Shown here: positions 15,918 to 24,166 of the stretch, piece by piece
How the letters are laid out: the number at the start of each line of letters is the position of its first letter
Numbering within the stretch: the first letter of the stretch is position 1
Source: Chitinophaga barathri
Lineage (GTDB): Bacteria > Bacteroidota > Bacteroidia > Chitinophagales > Chitinophagaceae
Assembly: GCF_003807585.1 (NCBI RefSeq)
Contig: NZ_RMBX01000002.1
Location: forward strand, 434,001-498,000
Length of the DNA stretch: 64,000 bases
Direction of reading: 5' to 3'
Position numbers and translations under genes: made by a program
Notes under the pieces: model-generated
What the model saw: only the letters and a program-made list of their open reading frames with translations
What the model was told of the DNA's origin: nothing
Database searches by the model: none

Positions 15918-16056
15918 ATACAAACCGGAGTATTTATTCCGGAAGATAATACGGCGATTATATAAAGCGTACGCTTTACGCGTAACAAAAGACCGCATAA
16001 GGATAATGTATTCCGGGCCGTTTACCCGATTTGTCTGCCTACGGTCATGCATCCGC

Positions 16057-16554
16057 TCATTCTTTCTCTGCGATATTTCCCTGGTAGGAGATCGGTTGCC
16101 TGCTCCTGGGCGTGAGGTGAAGGGTAGCCGAGCCGTTCTTCAGAACGTTCAGCACGATCAGGCTCACGTTGGTGGAATTGTGCAGCGGGATGGTCACGTC
16201 CCAGCCGCCTTTTTTCCTTTCCTTGACTGAATAATCGATATTGCCCGCCTTAAAAGTAAAACCCGTCTGGCTGAAATCGGTGACGGCCTGGTGGCCACGC
16301 CCCACGTAGGGCAGGTTCAGCTGCACGCTGTCCGTCCTGATCCGGAAAGTATAGTTCTCTCCCGCCATGGGCAAGTTTTGCCCGCCCGGGGCCATTACTG
16401 ACTGTACGAAGAAAATAAACTGCCTGCTGTCTATGAGCTTTTTTACCGCCTGGGCAATGAGAGAATCCCGGAAGTGTTTAGGGCTCTGAGCCCGGGTTAC
16501 GGATACTGCAAAGAGCAGGCATAAGCCTGTCAGCAAGATTTTGGATGTTTTCAA
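16057..16554 (-). CDS. DUF4251 family exported protein
   Basis: This is a 165-residue protein with a clear signal peptide (LLTGLCLLFAVSVTRAQS, cleavage near residue 23). The mature part is a single small beta-rich domain typical of DUF4251: the helix with LIDSRQFIFFVQSVMAP, then YTFRIRTDSVQLNLPYVGR, GFTFKAGNIDYSVKERKKGG and a final LNVLKNGSATLHLTPRSRQPISYQG. Members are short periplasmic or lipid-anchored proteins of unknown function, abundant in Bacteroidota. There is no lipobox here, so it is probably soluble in the periplasm. It is transcribed divergently from ispH (143 bp apart), and the DUF3472 gene follows on the same strand. No role can be assigned. Confidence 0.8.
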   Translation of the reverse strand: MKTSKILLTGLCLLFAVSVTRAQSPKHFRDSLIAQAVKKLIDSRQFIFFVQSVMAPGGQNLPMAGENYTFRIRTDSVQLNLPYVGRGHQAVTDFSQTGFTFKAGNIDYSVKERKKGGWDVTIPLHNSTNVSLIVLNVLKNGSATLHLTPRSRQPISYQGNIAEKE

Positions 16555-16655
16555 CGCATAGGTTTTTTAAGGCCATTACAAGATAAGTATAAAATGTGTG
16601 AATGCGAAAAAAAGGATTCCGGAAAACGGGTAGTTTTTCTAGCTTAATAGTTTCG

Positions 16656-16663
16656 TAATTTTG
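16656..16663 (+). promoter_or_regulatory. -7 promoter element of ispH
   Basis: TAATTTTG matches TAnnTTTG and lies 34 bp before the ATG at 16698. A T-rich stretch (about 16633-16640), not a clean TTTG, occupies the -33 position. The element supports the start at 16698. Confidence 0.45.
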
Positions 16664-16697
16664 CACCAAACCCGGGGAGGCCCGGCCAGACCAACGC

Positions 16698-17927
16698 ATG
16701 AAAACATTCAACGTACCCATCATATACCGCAGCCCGCTGATCTCCGCCATCAAACAGCAAAGAAAACAGCAGGACCGCATGAAGAAAGACTTCAGCCCTA
16801 CCCTCCTGGATTTTGGACCGCTCCGTATATTGCTGGCCCGGCATTTCGGGTTCTGCTACGGCGTGGAGAACGCCATCGAGATCGCATTCAGGACCGTGGA
16901 GGAAAACGAGGGCAAACGTATCTTCCTGCTCAGTGAAATGATCCACAACCCCCAGGTGAACAGCGATCTGCTGAGCCGTGGCGTACGTTTCCTGATGGAT
17001 ACTTCCGGTAAACAGCTGATCCCCTGGGAAGACCTCCGGCCGGACGATATCGTGATCATCCCCGCCTTTGGCACCACCCTCGAGATAGAATCCAGGCTGC
17101 AATCGCTGGGTATCACACCCTTACAGTACAATACCACCTGCCCTTTCGTGGAAAGGGTATGGAACAAAGCAGAGCAGATCGGCGCGAAAGAATACACCGT
17201 GATCGTACATGGCAAACCCAAACACGAGGAAACCCGGGCCACCTTCTCCCACAGCCGTTCCCATACGCCCACCATCGTGGTGAAAGACATGGAGCAGACG
17301 CATCGCCTGGCGGCCTATATCAAAGGCGAAACGCCGGCGGAGGGCTTTTACGAAGAGTTCAAGGGGCAGTATTCCGAAGGTTTTGATGTGACCAGACACC
17401 TGGAACGCGTGGGCGTGGTGAACCAGACCACTATGCTGGCATCCGAAACGCAGGCCATCGCGGATTATGTGAAACAGGCCATCCAGGAGAAATATGCACT
17501 GCCGGAAGACCGCATCTCCGAAAGGTTTGCCGATACCCGGGACACGCTTTGTTATGCCACGAACGACAACCAGACGGCCGTGACCGGTATGCTGGAATCC
17601 GCCGCGGACCTGGCAATCGTGGTGGGCGGCTATAACAGTTCCAACACCTCCCACCTCGTGGAACTATGTGAAGAAAAACTCCCTACTTATTTTATATCAT
17701 CCGAGGAAAAACTTCTTTCCCGGAATGAACTGCTCCACTATGACTTCCATCATAGCCAGGAACTGCACAGCTTTCGTTTCCTCCCGGAAAAAGAACCGGT
17801 GACCCTCCTGCTCACGAGCGGGGCCAGCTGCCCCGACGCTATCGTGGAAGCGGTGATACGGAAACTATTGTCGTTTTACGGGCTGGAAGAAAAGGTTGAT
17901 GAAGCAGCGGCGGCTTTTGCTGGGTAA
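16698..17927 (+). CDS. ispH: 4-hydroxy-3-methylbut-2-enyl diphosphate reductase (IspH/LytB), long form
   Basis: This 409-residue cytoplasmic iron-sulfur enzyme performs the last step of the MEP pathway, reducing HMBPP to IPP and DMAPP. The three cluster-binding cysteines are visible in HFGFCYGVENAI (Cys53), YNTTCPFVERVW (about Cys151) and SGASCPDAIVEAV (about residue 378). The conserved substrate-binding histidines are in MIHNPQVN and in VHGKPKHEE. It is about 90 residues longer than the Escherichia coli enzyme. The extra length comes mainly from an N-terminal extension and a central insert (KGETPAEGFYEEFKGQYSEGFD), as in plant, cyanobacterial and Bacteroidota forms. It is monocistronic with its own promoter. 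The MEP-type enzyme indicates isoprenoid synthesis without mevalonate. Confidence 0.96.
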   Translation: MKTFNVPIIYRSPLISAIKQQRKQQDRMKKDFSPTLLDFGPLRILLARHFGFCYGVENAIEIAFRTVEENEGKRIFLLSEMIHNPQVNSDLLSRGVRFLMDTSGKQLIPWEDLRPDDIVIIPAFGTTLEIESRLQSLGITPLQYNTTCPFVERVWNKAEQIGAKEYTVIVHGKPKHEETRATFSHSRSHTPTIVVKDMEQTHRLAAYIKGETPAEGFYEEFKGQYSEGFDVTRHLERVGVVNQTTMLASETQAIADYVKQAIQEKYALPEDRISERFADTRDTLCYATNDNQTAVTGMLESAADLAIVVGGYNSSNTSHLVELCEEKLPTYFISSEEKLLSRNELLHYDFHHSQELHSFRFLPEKEPVTLLLTSGASCPDAIVEAVIRKLLSFYGLEEKVDEAAAAFAG

Positions 17928-18366
17928 TTCCGTCTTTTCAAAGGCACCAGCGAAGCGGAAACCGCTTTAGCTGATAACTGGTAAGCCCGGTTTGGTGATT
18001 TCCGGTGAACTGGAGATTGTTATATCCGGGTATTTTATCCTCCGGGGTTCATTTCTTACAATCGGTTGCGGAGCACCCACCTATCCGCGAAAGTTATTCC
18101 ATGACTTATGCCCGGCACCTTGAAATCCACTACAGGCTTAATAAAAACAAAAAAGACACCAGAAGGTGCCTTTTTCCTTTGGGGCTAATCAAACGCTAGT
18201 AATGCAGAGAAAATTCTTATTCGTTGTAACAAACAATCGACTTTCTTTTTGTGTGATACAAAAGTAATACGCCGTTGAGCAGTCTGCAACCGGTATTTAA
18301 TATCCGGTATCGTATAGGCGATAACTGGCAAGAATGAGCATAAAATTGGATGCGGAAATACGGCGT
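17928..18366. other. 439-bp gene-free stretch between ispH and the LytTR gene
   Basis: No ORF here looks like a gene. It holds a plus-strand terminator (18150-18175) and several CCGG-containing short imperfect palindromes, such as AGCGGAAACCGCTTT near 17956 and two CCGGTAT copies near 18290-18310. The distal part before 18366 is AT-rich. I see no tRNA, riboswitch or clear promoter. Confidence 0.5.
18150..18175 (+). terminator. Intrinsic terminator downstream of ispH
   Basis: AAAAAGACACC (18150-18160) pairs with GGTGCCTTTTT (18165-18175) with one A-C mismatch and a 4-nt loop, and the right arm ends in a T run. It lies about 220 bp after the ispH stop, so the ispH transcript may have a long 3' tail. 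Confidence 0.6.
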
Positions 18367-19128
18367 TTAGAAATGCATCGCCTTTTTCAGGAATTCCGCC
18401 TTACGCCGGCGTGACACTTCTACCTGTGTGCCGTCGCTCATCAGCGCGAAACCTCCTTCGCCCTGCAGGTAGGAATCCATCTGCTGAAGATTGATCAGGT
18501 GAGAATTATGCACACGGAAAAAATCCACATCCGTGAGCAGCTCTTCAAATTCCTTCAGCGGTTTGGACACCAGCAGCTGCTTTTTGTCCGTAAAAAATAT
18601 CTTGGTATAGTTGCCGGTGGATTCGCAGCGCACAATGTTCTGCACGGGCATAAACACCAGGCCGTTGATGGTCGGCAGCGCGATCTTTTTATTCGTCTGC
18701 TGCAAAGTTTTCATGTTCTGCAAAAACACTTCCAGCGGCGCGATAGCAGTATCCTGCTTTTGCATGCGCCTTTCATGGAATTTGCGGAGCGCTTCCTGCA
18801 ATTCCTGTACACTAAAAGGTTTGAGCAGGTAATCCAGTGCGTTGAACTTGATGGCTTTCAGCGCGTATTGTTCGTAAGCGGTGGTGAATATCACGTCAAA
18901 GGTGACCTTATCAAACAGCTTCAACAATTCGAACCCGTTCTGATGCGGCATTTCCACATCCAGGAACACAAGGTCCGGCTGCAGCTCGTCTATCAGCTGC
19001 CGGGCTTCCCGAACGCTGTTCACCCCGGCCAGTACGGTCACTTCCGGGCATTTTTTCTGCAGCATCGCCTGCAATGCATCAATACAGTGCTGCTCATCGT
19101 CAACGATAATGGCTTTGATCTCGCTCAT
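18367..19128 (-). CDS. LytTR-family response regulator
   Basis: This 253-residue cytoplasmic transcription factor has a receiver domain at residues 3-120, with acidic pocket Asp10-Asp11, phospho-acceptor Asp57 in LVFLDVEMPHQNGFE and the conserved Lys in YLLKPF. It also has a LytTR DNA-binding domain (about 145-250: MPVQNIVRCESTGNYTKIFF, FFRVHNSHLINLQQMDSY and VEVSRRRKAEFLKKA). LytTR domains bind DNA through loops and control surface, polysaccharide or competence functions in various bacteria. The gene starts 35 bp after the stop of the TPR-histidine kinase gene, so the two are an operon and almost certainly partners. Target genes are not evident nearby. Confidence 0.95.
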   Translation of the reverse strand: MSEIKAIIVDDEQHCIDALQAMLQKKCPEVTVLAGVNSVREARQLIDELQPDLVFLDVEMPHQNGFELLKLFDKVTFDVIFTTAYEQYALKAIKFNALDYLLKPFSVQELQEALRKFHERRMQKQDTAIAPLEVFLQNMKTLQQTNKKIALPTINGLVFMPVQNIVRCESTGNYTKIFFTDKKQLLVSKPLKEFEELLTDVDFFRVHNSHLINLQQMDSYLQGEGGFALMSDGTQVEVSRRRKAEFLKKAMHF

Positions 19129-19163
19129 GTGTGATGTAATTTATTATTCTCTGCAACCTTATT

Positions 19164-21116
19164 TTAAAACAGGAACTCTGCCGGCAATACGATCCTCACC
19201 TGCGTGCCGGTGGCCTGCCCCCCATTGTCCCGCAGGTCCAGGATCTCCACGTTTGCATCTTTGGTATTATTGATCTTGCGGATCAGGGCAATGCGGCCTT
19301 CCGTCACTTTCATCCCCATGGAATTGTGCATCCTGTCTTTTTTCTCCTTGATCTCCATCGCCATCTTGCGGCCGATGCCGTTGTCCGTCACCACCACTTC
19401 CAGCACTTTCCCTTTGAGCGACACGGATATTTCAAGCCGGCCCTTTGCCTCCCGGTGCACCAGCCCATGCCAGATAGCATTCTCCACGTAAGGCTGGATG
19501 ATCATCGGCGGGATGAGCACTTCTTCCTCGTTGATATTTTCACCCACGGCTATGTGGTAATCAAATATGTTGTTGCAGCGCAGCGCCTCCAGGTCCAGGT
19601 AAAGACGGAGCGAATCCAGTTCTTTATTCAGCGGGATGAAGGTATGCTGACTGTTGTCCAGTATCATGCGCATCAGTTTGGAGAACTTGGTGAGGTAGTC
19701 GCTGGCTTCCTCCTGGTTGTTGCTCCAGATGTAGCGGTGGATGGAACTGAGGGAATTAAAAATAAAGTGCGGGTTCATCTGCGAACGCAGCGATCGCAGC
19801 TCCAGCTGGAGGGTCTGCCGGTTTGCCTGCAGGTTCCGGTGGCGGATGTAAAAGAACCCGCCTACGATGAGCATGAACAGGAAACCCGCCAGGGCGATGG
19901 CCAGGGCAAGGTTTCGCCGGATACGCAGCTGGTTGAGGTCCTGGGCGCGTTGCAGCTCCTTGATCTGGTTGTCTTTCCGGTATACCTCATGCATAGCCTT
20001 CATCTGGGCGAATTCGGTGCTGGAGCGTTCTTCCAGGATGCTGTCCTTGTATTGAAGGGAAAGATTGGTATTGTCCAGCGACTGGGCATAGTCGCCCTCG
20101 CGTTTGTAATTGTCCGCCATGGCCTTATAACCTTCCATCAGCACGCTTTTAAAACCCCACTGATGCCCGAGTTCAAGCGCCTGGCGGATATGGTGCCGGG
20201 CGTCCTCGTATTTGCCCTGTTCGTTCAGCAGCCTGCCGATGCTAAGATAACTTTCGGCCACGTGCACCTTATCGTCCACCCGGTCGTTCACCTCCAGGGC
20301 TTTTTGCAGGTAATCCATGGCCAGGGGGTAATTTTTCTTTTTCTGGTAGGCCGTGCCCAGGCAGGTGTAGCAGATGGACATGCCGGTGGAGTTGCCCAGC
20401 CGCTGGTTCACGGCCAGGGACCGTTCGTAATAATCGATGGCGAGGTCCAGTTTGCCAAGATATTCGTAAGCATACCCGAGGTTGCCGAGGTTGATGGCCA
20501 CGCCCAGCTCATTGTCGCTTTCCTGCTCCAGGCGAAGGCTGCGGGTGAATTCGCGGATGGCATCCTCGTATTTGCCGTCACTGAGATTGATATTGCCGAT
20601 GGAGTTCGTCGCGATGGTGATATTACGGACGTCGTTGATCTTTTCGGCCAGCTTCAGGGCGCGGAAGTGGTAATCGAAGGCTTTCTCCAGCATGTCGCGC
20701 CGGCGGTAATCCACACCTATGTTGTTGAGAGACACTGCGATAAGGCGGTCGTTGCGGCTGTCTTCCGCGGCGGCCAGCGCCTTTTCGTGGTATTCTGTGG
20801 CCAGGATGTACTGGCTTTTATTACGTTTGGAGGTACCCATTTCGTTATAGGCGTCCGCCAGGCCTTTATTGTATTTTATACGGGAACTAAGGGTGATGGC
20901 TTCCAGGAGGAAAGGATTTTCCTGGTTTTTGCGGTCGAAATAACGGTAGAAGTTTTTGGATTGGGCCATGAAGGTATTCACCTTGAGGGTATCGTCCGCC
21001 ATTTTTTTAACGGAATCGAGACTGCGGAACGCCAATACGGAATCCTGCGCGGAGGAATTGATTCCGCAGCACAGGAGCAACAGGCATGACAGGTAAAAGA
21101 GCCCTCTTTTAGACAT
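19164..21116 (-). CDS. TPR-repeat sensor histidine kinase of the LytS/YehU type
   Basis: This is a 650-residue sensor. The ATG at 21116 opens a signal peptide (LFYLSCLLLLCCGINSSAQ); the frame continues 14 codons further up, but that segment is not signal-like. Residues about 60-375 form seven or so tetratricopeptide repeats (for example NNIGVDYRRRDMLEKAFDYH and GNLGYAYEYLGKLDLAIDYY) placed outside the membrane. A single membrane helix (NLALAIALAGFLFMLIVGGF, about 415) and a coiled coil follow. The kinase part has the His_kinase motif SQMNPHFIFNSLSSIHRYIW with its phospho-His, and an ATPase domain with VENAIWHGL and DNGIGRK. The paired LytTR regulator follows after 35 bp. Sensing is probably by protein contact at the TPR superhelix. 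A possible non-coding RNA lies just upstream on the same strand. Confidence 0.93.
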   Translation of the reverse strand: MSKRGLFYLSCLLLLCCGINSSAQDSVLAFRSLDSVKKMADDTLKVNTFMAQSKNFYRYFDRKNQENPFLLEAITLSSRIKYNKGLADAYNEMGTSKRNKSQYILATEYHEKALAAAEDSRNDRLIAVSLNNIGVDYRRRDMLEKAFDYHFRALKLAEKINDVRNITIATNSIGNINLSDGKYEDAIREFTRSLRLEQESDNELGVAINLGNLGYAYEYLGKLDLAIDYYERSLAVNQRLGNSTGMSICYTCLGTAYQKKKNYPLAMDYLQKALEVNDRVDDKVHVAESYLSIGRLLNEQGKYEDARHHIRQALELGHQWGFKSVLMEGYKAMADNYKREGDYAQSLDNTNLSLQYKDSILEERSSTEFAQMKAMHEVYRKDNQIKELQRAQDLNQLRIRRNLALAIALAGFLFMLIVGGFFYIRHRNLQANRQTLQLELRSLRSQMNPHFIFNSLSSIHRYIWSNNQEEASDYLTKFSKLMRMILDNSQHTFIPLNKELDSLRLYLDLEALRCNNIFDYHIAVGENINEEEVLIPPMIIQPYVENAIWHGLVHREAKGRLEISVSLKGKVLEVVVTDNGIGRKMAMEIKEKKDRMHNSMGMKVTEGRIALIRKINNTKDANVEILDLRDNGGQATGTQVRIVLPAEFLF

Positions 21117-21239
21117 GGTATCAGGTAAAAAAACAGCTGCTTTTCCGCCTGCGACCATTAGGGGTCAGCGTTATCAGGCAAACAGCCTTCACAAGGTAAA
21201 ATTTAATTGCGATATGTAAGTGTCCGTTTATAGCGGCTT

Positions 21240-21272
21240 AAAAAAGCGAAGGGGCGAAAGAATTCGCCCCTT
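21240..21272 (-). terminator. Strong intrinsic terminator ending the candidate ncRNA
   Basis: A 10-bp stem (AAGGGGCGAA at 21249-21258 with TTCGCCCCTT at 21263-21272) with a 4-nt loop is followed on the minus strand by TCGC and six T residues. It lies 125 bp before the kinase ATG at 21116, so it separates the upstream transcript from the kinase gene. Confidence 0.75.
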
Positions 21273-21739
21273 TCCTATTAACCGAATACACCTACTGAAA
21301 ATATGAAACAGGGCACTAGCCCGTATTCCACATTGCGTTTTACAACGGCCTGAGCACCAAGGCCCAGGGATGTCTGATATATATCACAGTTCGTTTATAG
21401 ACGGTTAATAGCATGGTCTTTTTTGCATAATACAAATCCGGATATGGCTTCAAAAGCCTTTGGACTAACACAGGAACCAAACGTGTTGCGTCGGCAAAGT
21501 TACCGGGTCCGCTATGCGTTATCCGGGAGCTTTTGTCAGATCCTTATCTGACGGCTACAAAGTTCAGGTTCTTTTCCAGGTATAAAGTTTCTTCTGGTCC
21601 AATAGTATCAGCGGCATGTATCGACTACTATCCATTCATATCATGGAATGCAGGGCAAAGACCATTAAATAGCAGGAATTTCGGAGGATGAGGTTATTAT
21701 TACATTAATAGCTAACGCTAAAGGGAGGCTGCTCCCTTA
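21240..21739 (-). ncRNA. Candidate structured non-coding RNA of about 500 nt
   Basis: The stretch between cmk and the TPR-kinase gene has no credible ORF on either strand but behaves like a transcription unit on the minus strand. A strong promoter (TTTG, 18 bp, TATCTTTG; 21746-21775) places the start near 21739, and a 10-bp stem terminator lies at 21249-21272. In between are several compact hairpins. One is at the very 5' end (AAGGGAG-CAG-CCTCCCTT, 21738-21721), followed by GTCAGAT-AAGG-ATCTGAC, GGCTT-TTGA-AGCC, GGCCT-N8-AGGCC and GGGC-TAGT-GCCC. I looked for tmRNA, RNase P, SRP and 6S signatures and did not find them. It could instead be a long leader of the kinase mRNA. Expression has not been shown. 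Confidence 0.5.
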
Positions 21740-21745
21740 ACAAAT

Positions 21746-21775
21746 CAAAGATAATAACGTTTTTTGATATACAAA
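21746..21775 (-). promoter_or_regulatory. Strong promoter upstream of the candidate ncRNA
   Basis: TATCTTTG (complement of 21746-21753) matches the -7 consensus and TTTG (complement of 21772-21775), inside a run of eight T residues, matches the -33 element with an 18-bp spacer. It sits immediately after the cmk stop codon and fires into a region without ORFs. Confidence 0.65.
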
Positions 21776-21781
21776 AAAAAT

Positions 21782-22471
21782 TCAAGAAGAATGTGCCATT
21801 ATCGCGTCTTCCACCCACTGCAGCACGAGATCCAGCTGTTCAGGCATGGTCAGCTGGCTGTTGTCCAGGATTATCGCATCATCCGCCTTGCGCAGGGGGC
21901 TTACTTCCCTGTTTGAGTCGATGTAGTCGCGGAGTTCGAGGTTTTCTTTCACTTCATGCAGTGTGATATTCCTGTTTTTCTCATACAGTTCCTTGAACCT
22001 GCGTTCCACGCGGATGGCGGGGTCCGCCGTCATAAAGATCTTCAGTTCGGCATGCGGGAATACGACGGTGCCGATGTCGCGGCCATCCATTACAATGCCT
22101 CTTTCTTTGCCCATCTTCTGCTGCTGTGCCACGGCAAACTCACGCACTTCGCGGACTGCCGCCACTTCGCTCACCTTTTCCGCTACCAGCATTTCACGGA
22201 TCAGCGGCTCCACGTTCTCGTCATTGAGGTACATGTCGCTCTGGCCGGTGATCTGGTTGTGGATGAATTCGAGATGGATACTGCGCAGCGCCTCTTTCAC
22301 GGCTTCCGCATCGTTCCAGTTCACGGTGTGCTGAATAAAATAAAGGGTGATGGCGCGGTACATCGCGCCACTGTCGATATACAAATAGCCCAGTTTCTTA
22401 GCCAGTTGTTTGGCTAATGTGCTCTTCCCGCAGGAGGAGTATCCGTCTATCGTAATGGTTATTTTTTTCAA
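21782..22471 (-). CDS. cmk: Cytidylate kinase
   Basis: This is a 229-residue cytoplasmic NMP kinase that phosphorylates CMP and dCMP using ATP. The P-loop is in ITIDGYSSCGKSTLAKQL (residues 5-22). LGYLYIDSGAMYRAITLYF binds the nucleotide, and the NMP domain insert carries VMDGRDIGTVVFP and the LID region KIFMTADPAIRVERRFKEL. Its length is normal for the long bacterial Cmk type. The start codon appears to be TTG (22471-22469): no in-frame ATG or GTG exists just upstream, and the encoded KKITITIDGYSSCGKS begins at the usual distance from the P-loop. A TTG start suggests modest translation. The gene follows the T9SS-substrate gene by 81 bp on the same strand, but no functional link is evident. 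Confidence 0.95.
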   Translation of the reverse strand: MKKITITIDGYSSCGKSTLAKQLAKKLGYLYIDSGAMYRAITLYFIQHTVNWNDAEAVKEALRSIHLEFIHNQITGQSDMYLNDENVEPLIREMLVAEKVSEVAAVREVREFAVAQQQKMGKERGIVMDGRDIGTVVFPHAELKIFMTADPAIRVERRFKELYEKNRNITLHEVKENLELRDYIDSNREVSPLRKADDAIILDNSQLTMPEQLDLVLQWVEDAIMAHSS

Positions 22472-22552
22472 GCCCCGGTTTTTAGGATGTGCATTGGCTG
22501 GGATGCCTCTGCAAAGTTGCCGTAAATCCCGGAAAAATCAAAGAGATTATTG

Positions 22553-24148
22553 CTATCTGTCTATCACCACCACCTTGTGCGTACGCATGAGGCGGTTCGT
22601 GCCTTTTTCGTAGAATACGAGGAGGTAGGTGCCTTTGGCCAGCCCGTCTATACGCAGGTCCCGCTCGCCGGCGATGGTAAACTGTTCTATCAGTTGACCC
22701 AGTGCGTTCATAAGATGCATATTGATCTCCGTCTGCTCCCCGCGGATCCGTACAGTGAACTGGCCCCGGTTCGGGTTCGGGAACACTTCTATGCGCAGGA
22801 ACGGCGGCACCGCTTTGATCTCTGAATAACTCACGCGGCCATTGCTGCGGCCTACGGCTTTGATGCGGTAATAACTCCAGCCATCGTGACTGTTCGGGTC
22901 CACATAACGGTAGTCCAGGCGGGTGTTGATATTGCCATTAGGCGCGAGGGAGCCCAGCTGGCCCACTTTCACGAAACCGGTGTCATTGTCCAGCCGGCGC
23001 TCTATTTCGAAATAGGCGTTGTTCAGCTCGCGGGACACGGACCATTCCAGCTGCGCGAAGTTTTCGTTCAGGCGCCAGGCGTTGAAATAAATAAAAACAG
23101 CAGGTGCATACGGCCCGTAGAGGATAGAGGCCTTTGTAAAATATTCGTTGCTGCGGATGCCGTCCCTGAACCGGCGGACGTGCATCGTGGCGTTTCTCAG
23201 TGTATTGGTGGTAGTGAGGTTGCCCGCGGTGGGGAAAGTTTCAGGCTCCATGTAATCCCATGCGTTGTTCACAAATCGTGTTACGTAGCTGGAAGAGCGC
23301 TGGGAATAATAATCCCGCCCCTCGTCCGCATCCATGTGCTGGAGCGTGAGATTGGCTTCGGAAGCGTCCGTTCTGCCACGGGACATGTTCCAGGTTTTGT
23401 TGGTAAAATCCAGTTTGTTCACCAGGCCGGAGATGGCGTATTGATACACGCTGTCGAACACCCTTGCTTTAAAATCATCCGCCGATCCCGCATATTCGAT
23501 AGCGGCGGGCGCATAGGTGGCGGGTGAGGTACCGATGGGGAACACCACTTTGCCGGCGGCGGCGTTGATCTGTTCCCGGTATACAAAGCCCCCGGCGATG
23601 CTGCTGCCGGTGATGATGAAGGACTGCTCGCTGTAACCGGTCACGGTGCCGGGATTGCCGTTTCCTATCACGAGGTTCCAGCCGTTGAGGAAAAGGTGGC
23701 CGGTGGAAAAGTTCAGGTTATTGCGCACTTTCATATCGCTCAGGTCGCTGAGTAATATGCCAAGCCGGTTGTTCACATCAAAATTGGGGAAAGTGGCGCC
23801 CAGGCGGCTGGTTACGTTGTAACCGCCAAATAGTTGTTGTGCGCCGAGGTTCCCGTAAAGCGGGTTATTGCCTGAGAAGCGGAACAGCCCGCCTCTCCCG
23901 GTGAAGCCGTTGGTGCTTTCATCGGGCAGGGTACCGCCGGTGCCATTGTTCCAGGTTTTGCCGAAGAAGTTGATCACGGCCGTCTGGTTGCTGCCAAAAG
24001 CCCCGTCGTTCACTACATTACCGTATATGGACATTACCTCGCCGGAAGACACCTGGATGCGGGCGCCCGGCGCGATGTACACGCCCTGCTGCGCGCGCAT
24101 GAGCAGCGGCAGGAGGAGAAGGAATGATATGTGGAGAAGGCGTTTCAT
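22553..24148 (-). CDS. Secreted protein with C-terminal type IX secretion sorting domain
   Basis: This is a 531-residue exported protein. The signal peptide (LLHISFLLLLPLLMRAQQ) is followed by a beta-rich body with repeats of the YIAPGARIQVSSGEVMSIYG and FIITGSSIAGG kind, suggestive of a beta-helix, and then a fibronectin-like stretch around residues 355-430. The last 80 or so residues are a T9SS type A sorting domain: IEVFPNPNRGQFTVRI (about 450), then NALGQLIEQF and GLAKGTYLLVFYEKG, ending in KVVVIDR. The T9SS carries such proteins to the cell surface, where the sorting domain is removed. It is the last gene of a three-gene run of exported proteins (18 bp after the previous gene). The other two lack an evident sorting domain, so this one may anchor or present them. 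Its exact function is unknown. Confidence 0.85.
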   Translation of the reverse strand: MKRLLHISFLLLLPLLMRAQQGVYIAPGARIQVSSGEVMSIYGNVVNDGAFGSNQTAVINFFGKTWNNGTGGTLPDESTNGFTGRGGLFRFSGNNPLYGNLGAQQLFGGYNVTSRLGATFPNFDVNNRLGILLSDLSDMKVRNNLNFSTGHLFLNGWNLVIGNGNPGTVTGYSEQSFIITGSSIAGGFVYREQINAAAGKVVFPIGTSPATYAPAAIEYAGSADDFKARVFDSVYQYAISGLVNKLDFTNKTWNMSRGRTDASEANLTLQHMDADEGRDYYSQRSSSYVTRFVNNAWDYMEPETFPTAGNLTTTNTLRNATMHVRRFRDGIRSNEYFTKASILYGPYAPAVFIYFNAWRLNENFAQLEWSVSRELNNAYFEIERRLDNDTGFVKVGQLGSLAPNGNINTRLDYRYVDPNSHDGWSYYRIKAVGRSNGRVSYSEIKAVPPFLRIEVFPNPNRGQFTVRIRGEQTEINMHLMNALGQLIEQFTIAGERDLRIDGLAKGTYLLVFYEKGTNRLMRTHKVVVIDR

Positions 24149-24166
24149 GTCAGCGTCAGCCTGCGT

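Noticed and set aside
19326..21089. Long plus-strand open frame (587 codons) opposite the TPR-kinase gene
   Set aside because: Antisense to a clear kinase with all motifs; the frame is open because of the GC-rich codon usage of the true gene.
21240..21739. tmRNA, RNase P RNA, SRP RNA or 6S RNA
   Set aside because: I looked for a tRNA-like end with a tag ORF of the GENNYALAA type, the RNase P GAGGAAAGTCC core, the SRP apical loop and the single long 6S hairpin of about 180 nt. None is present.
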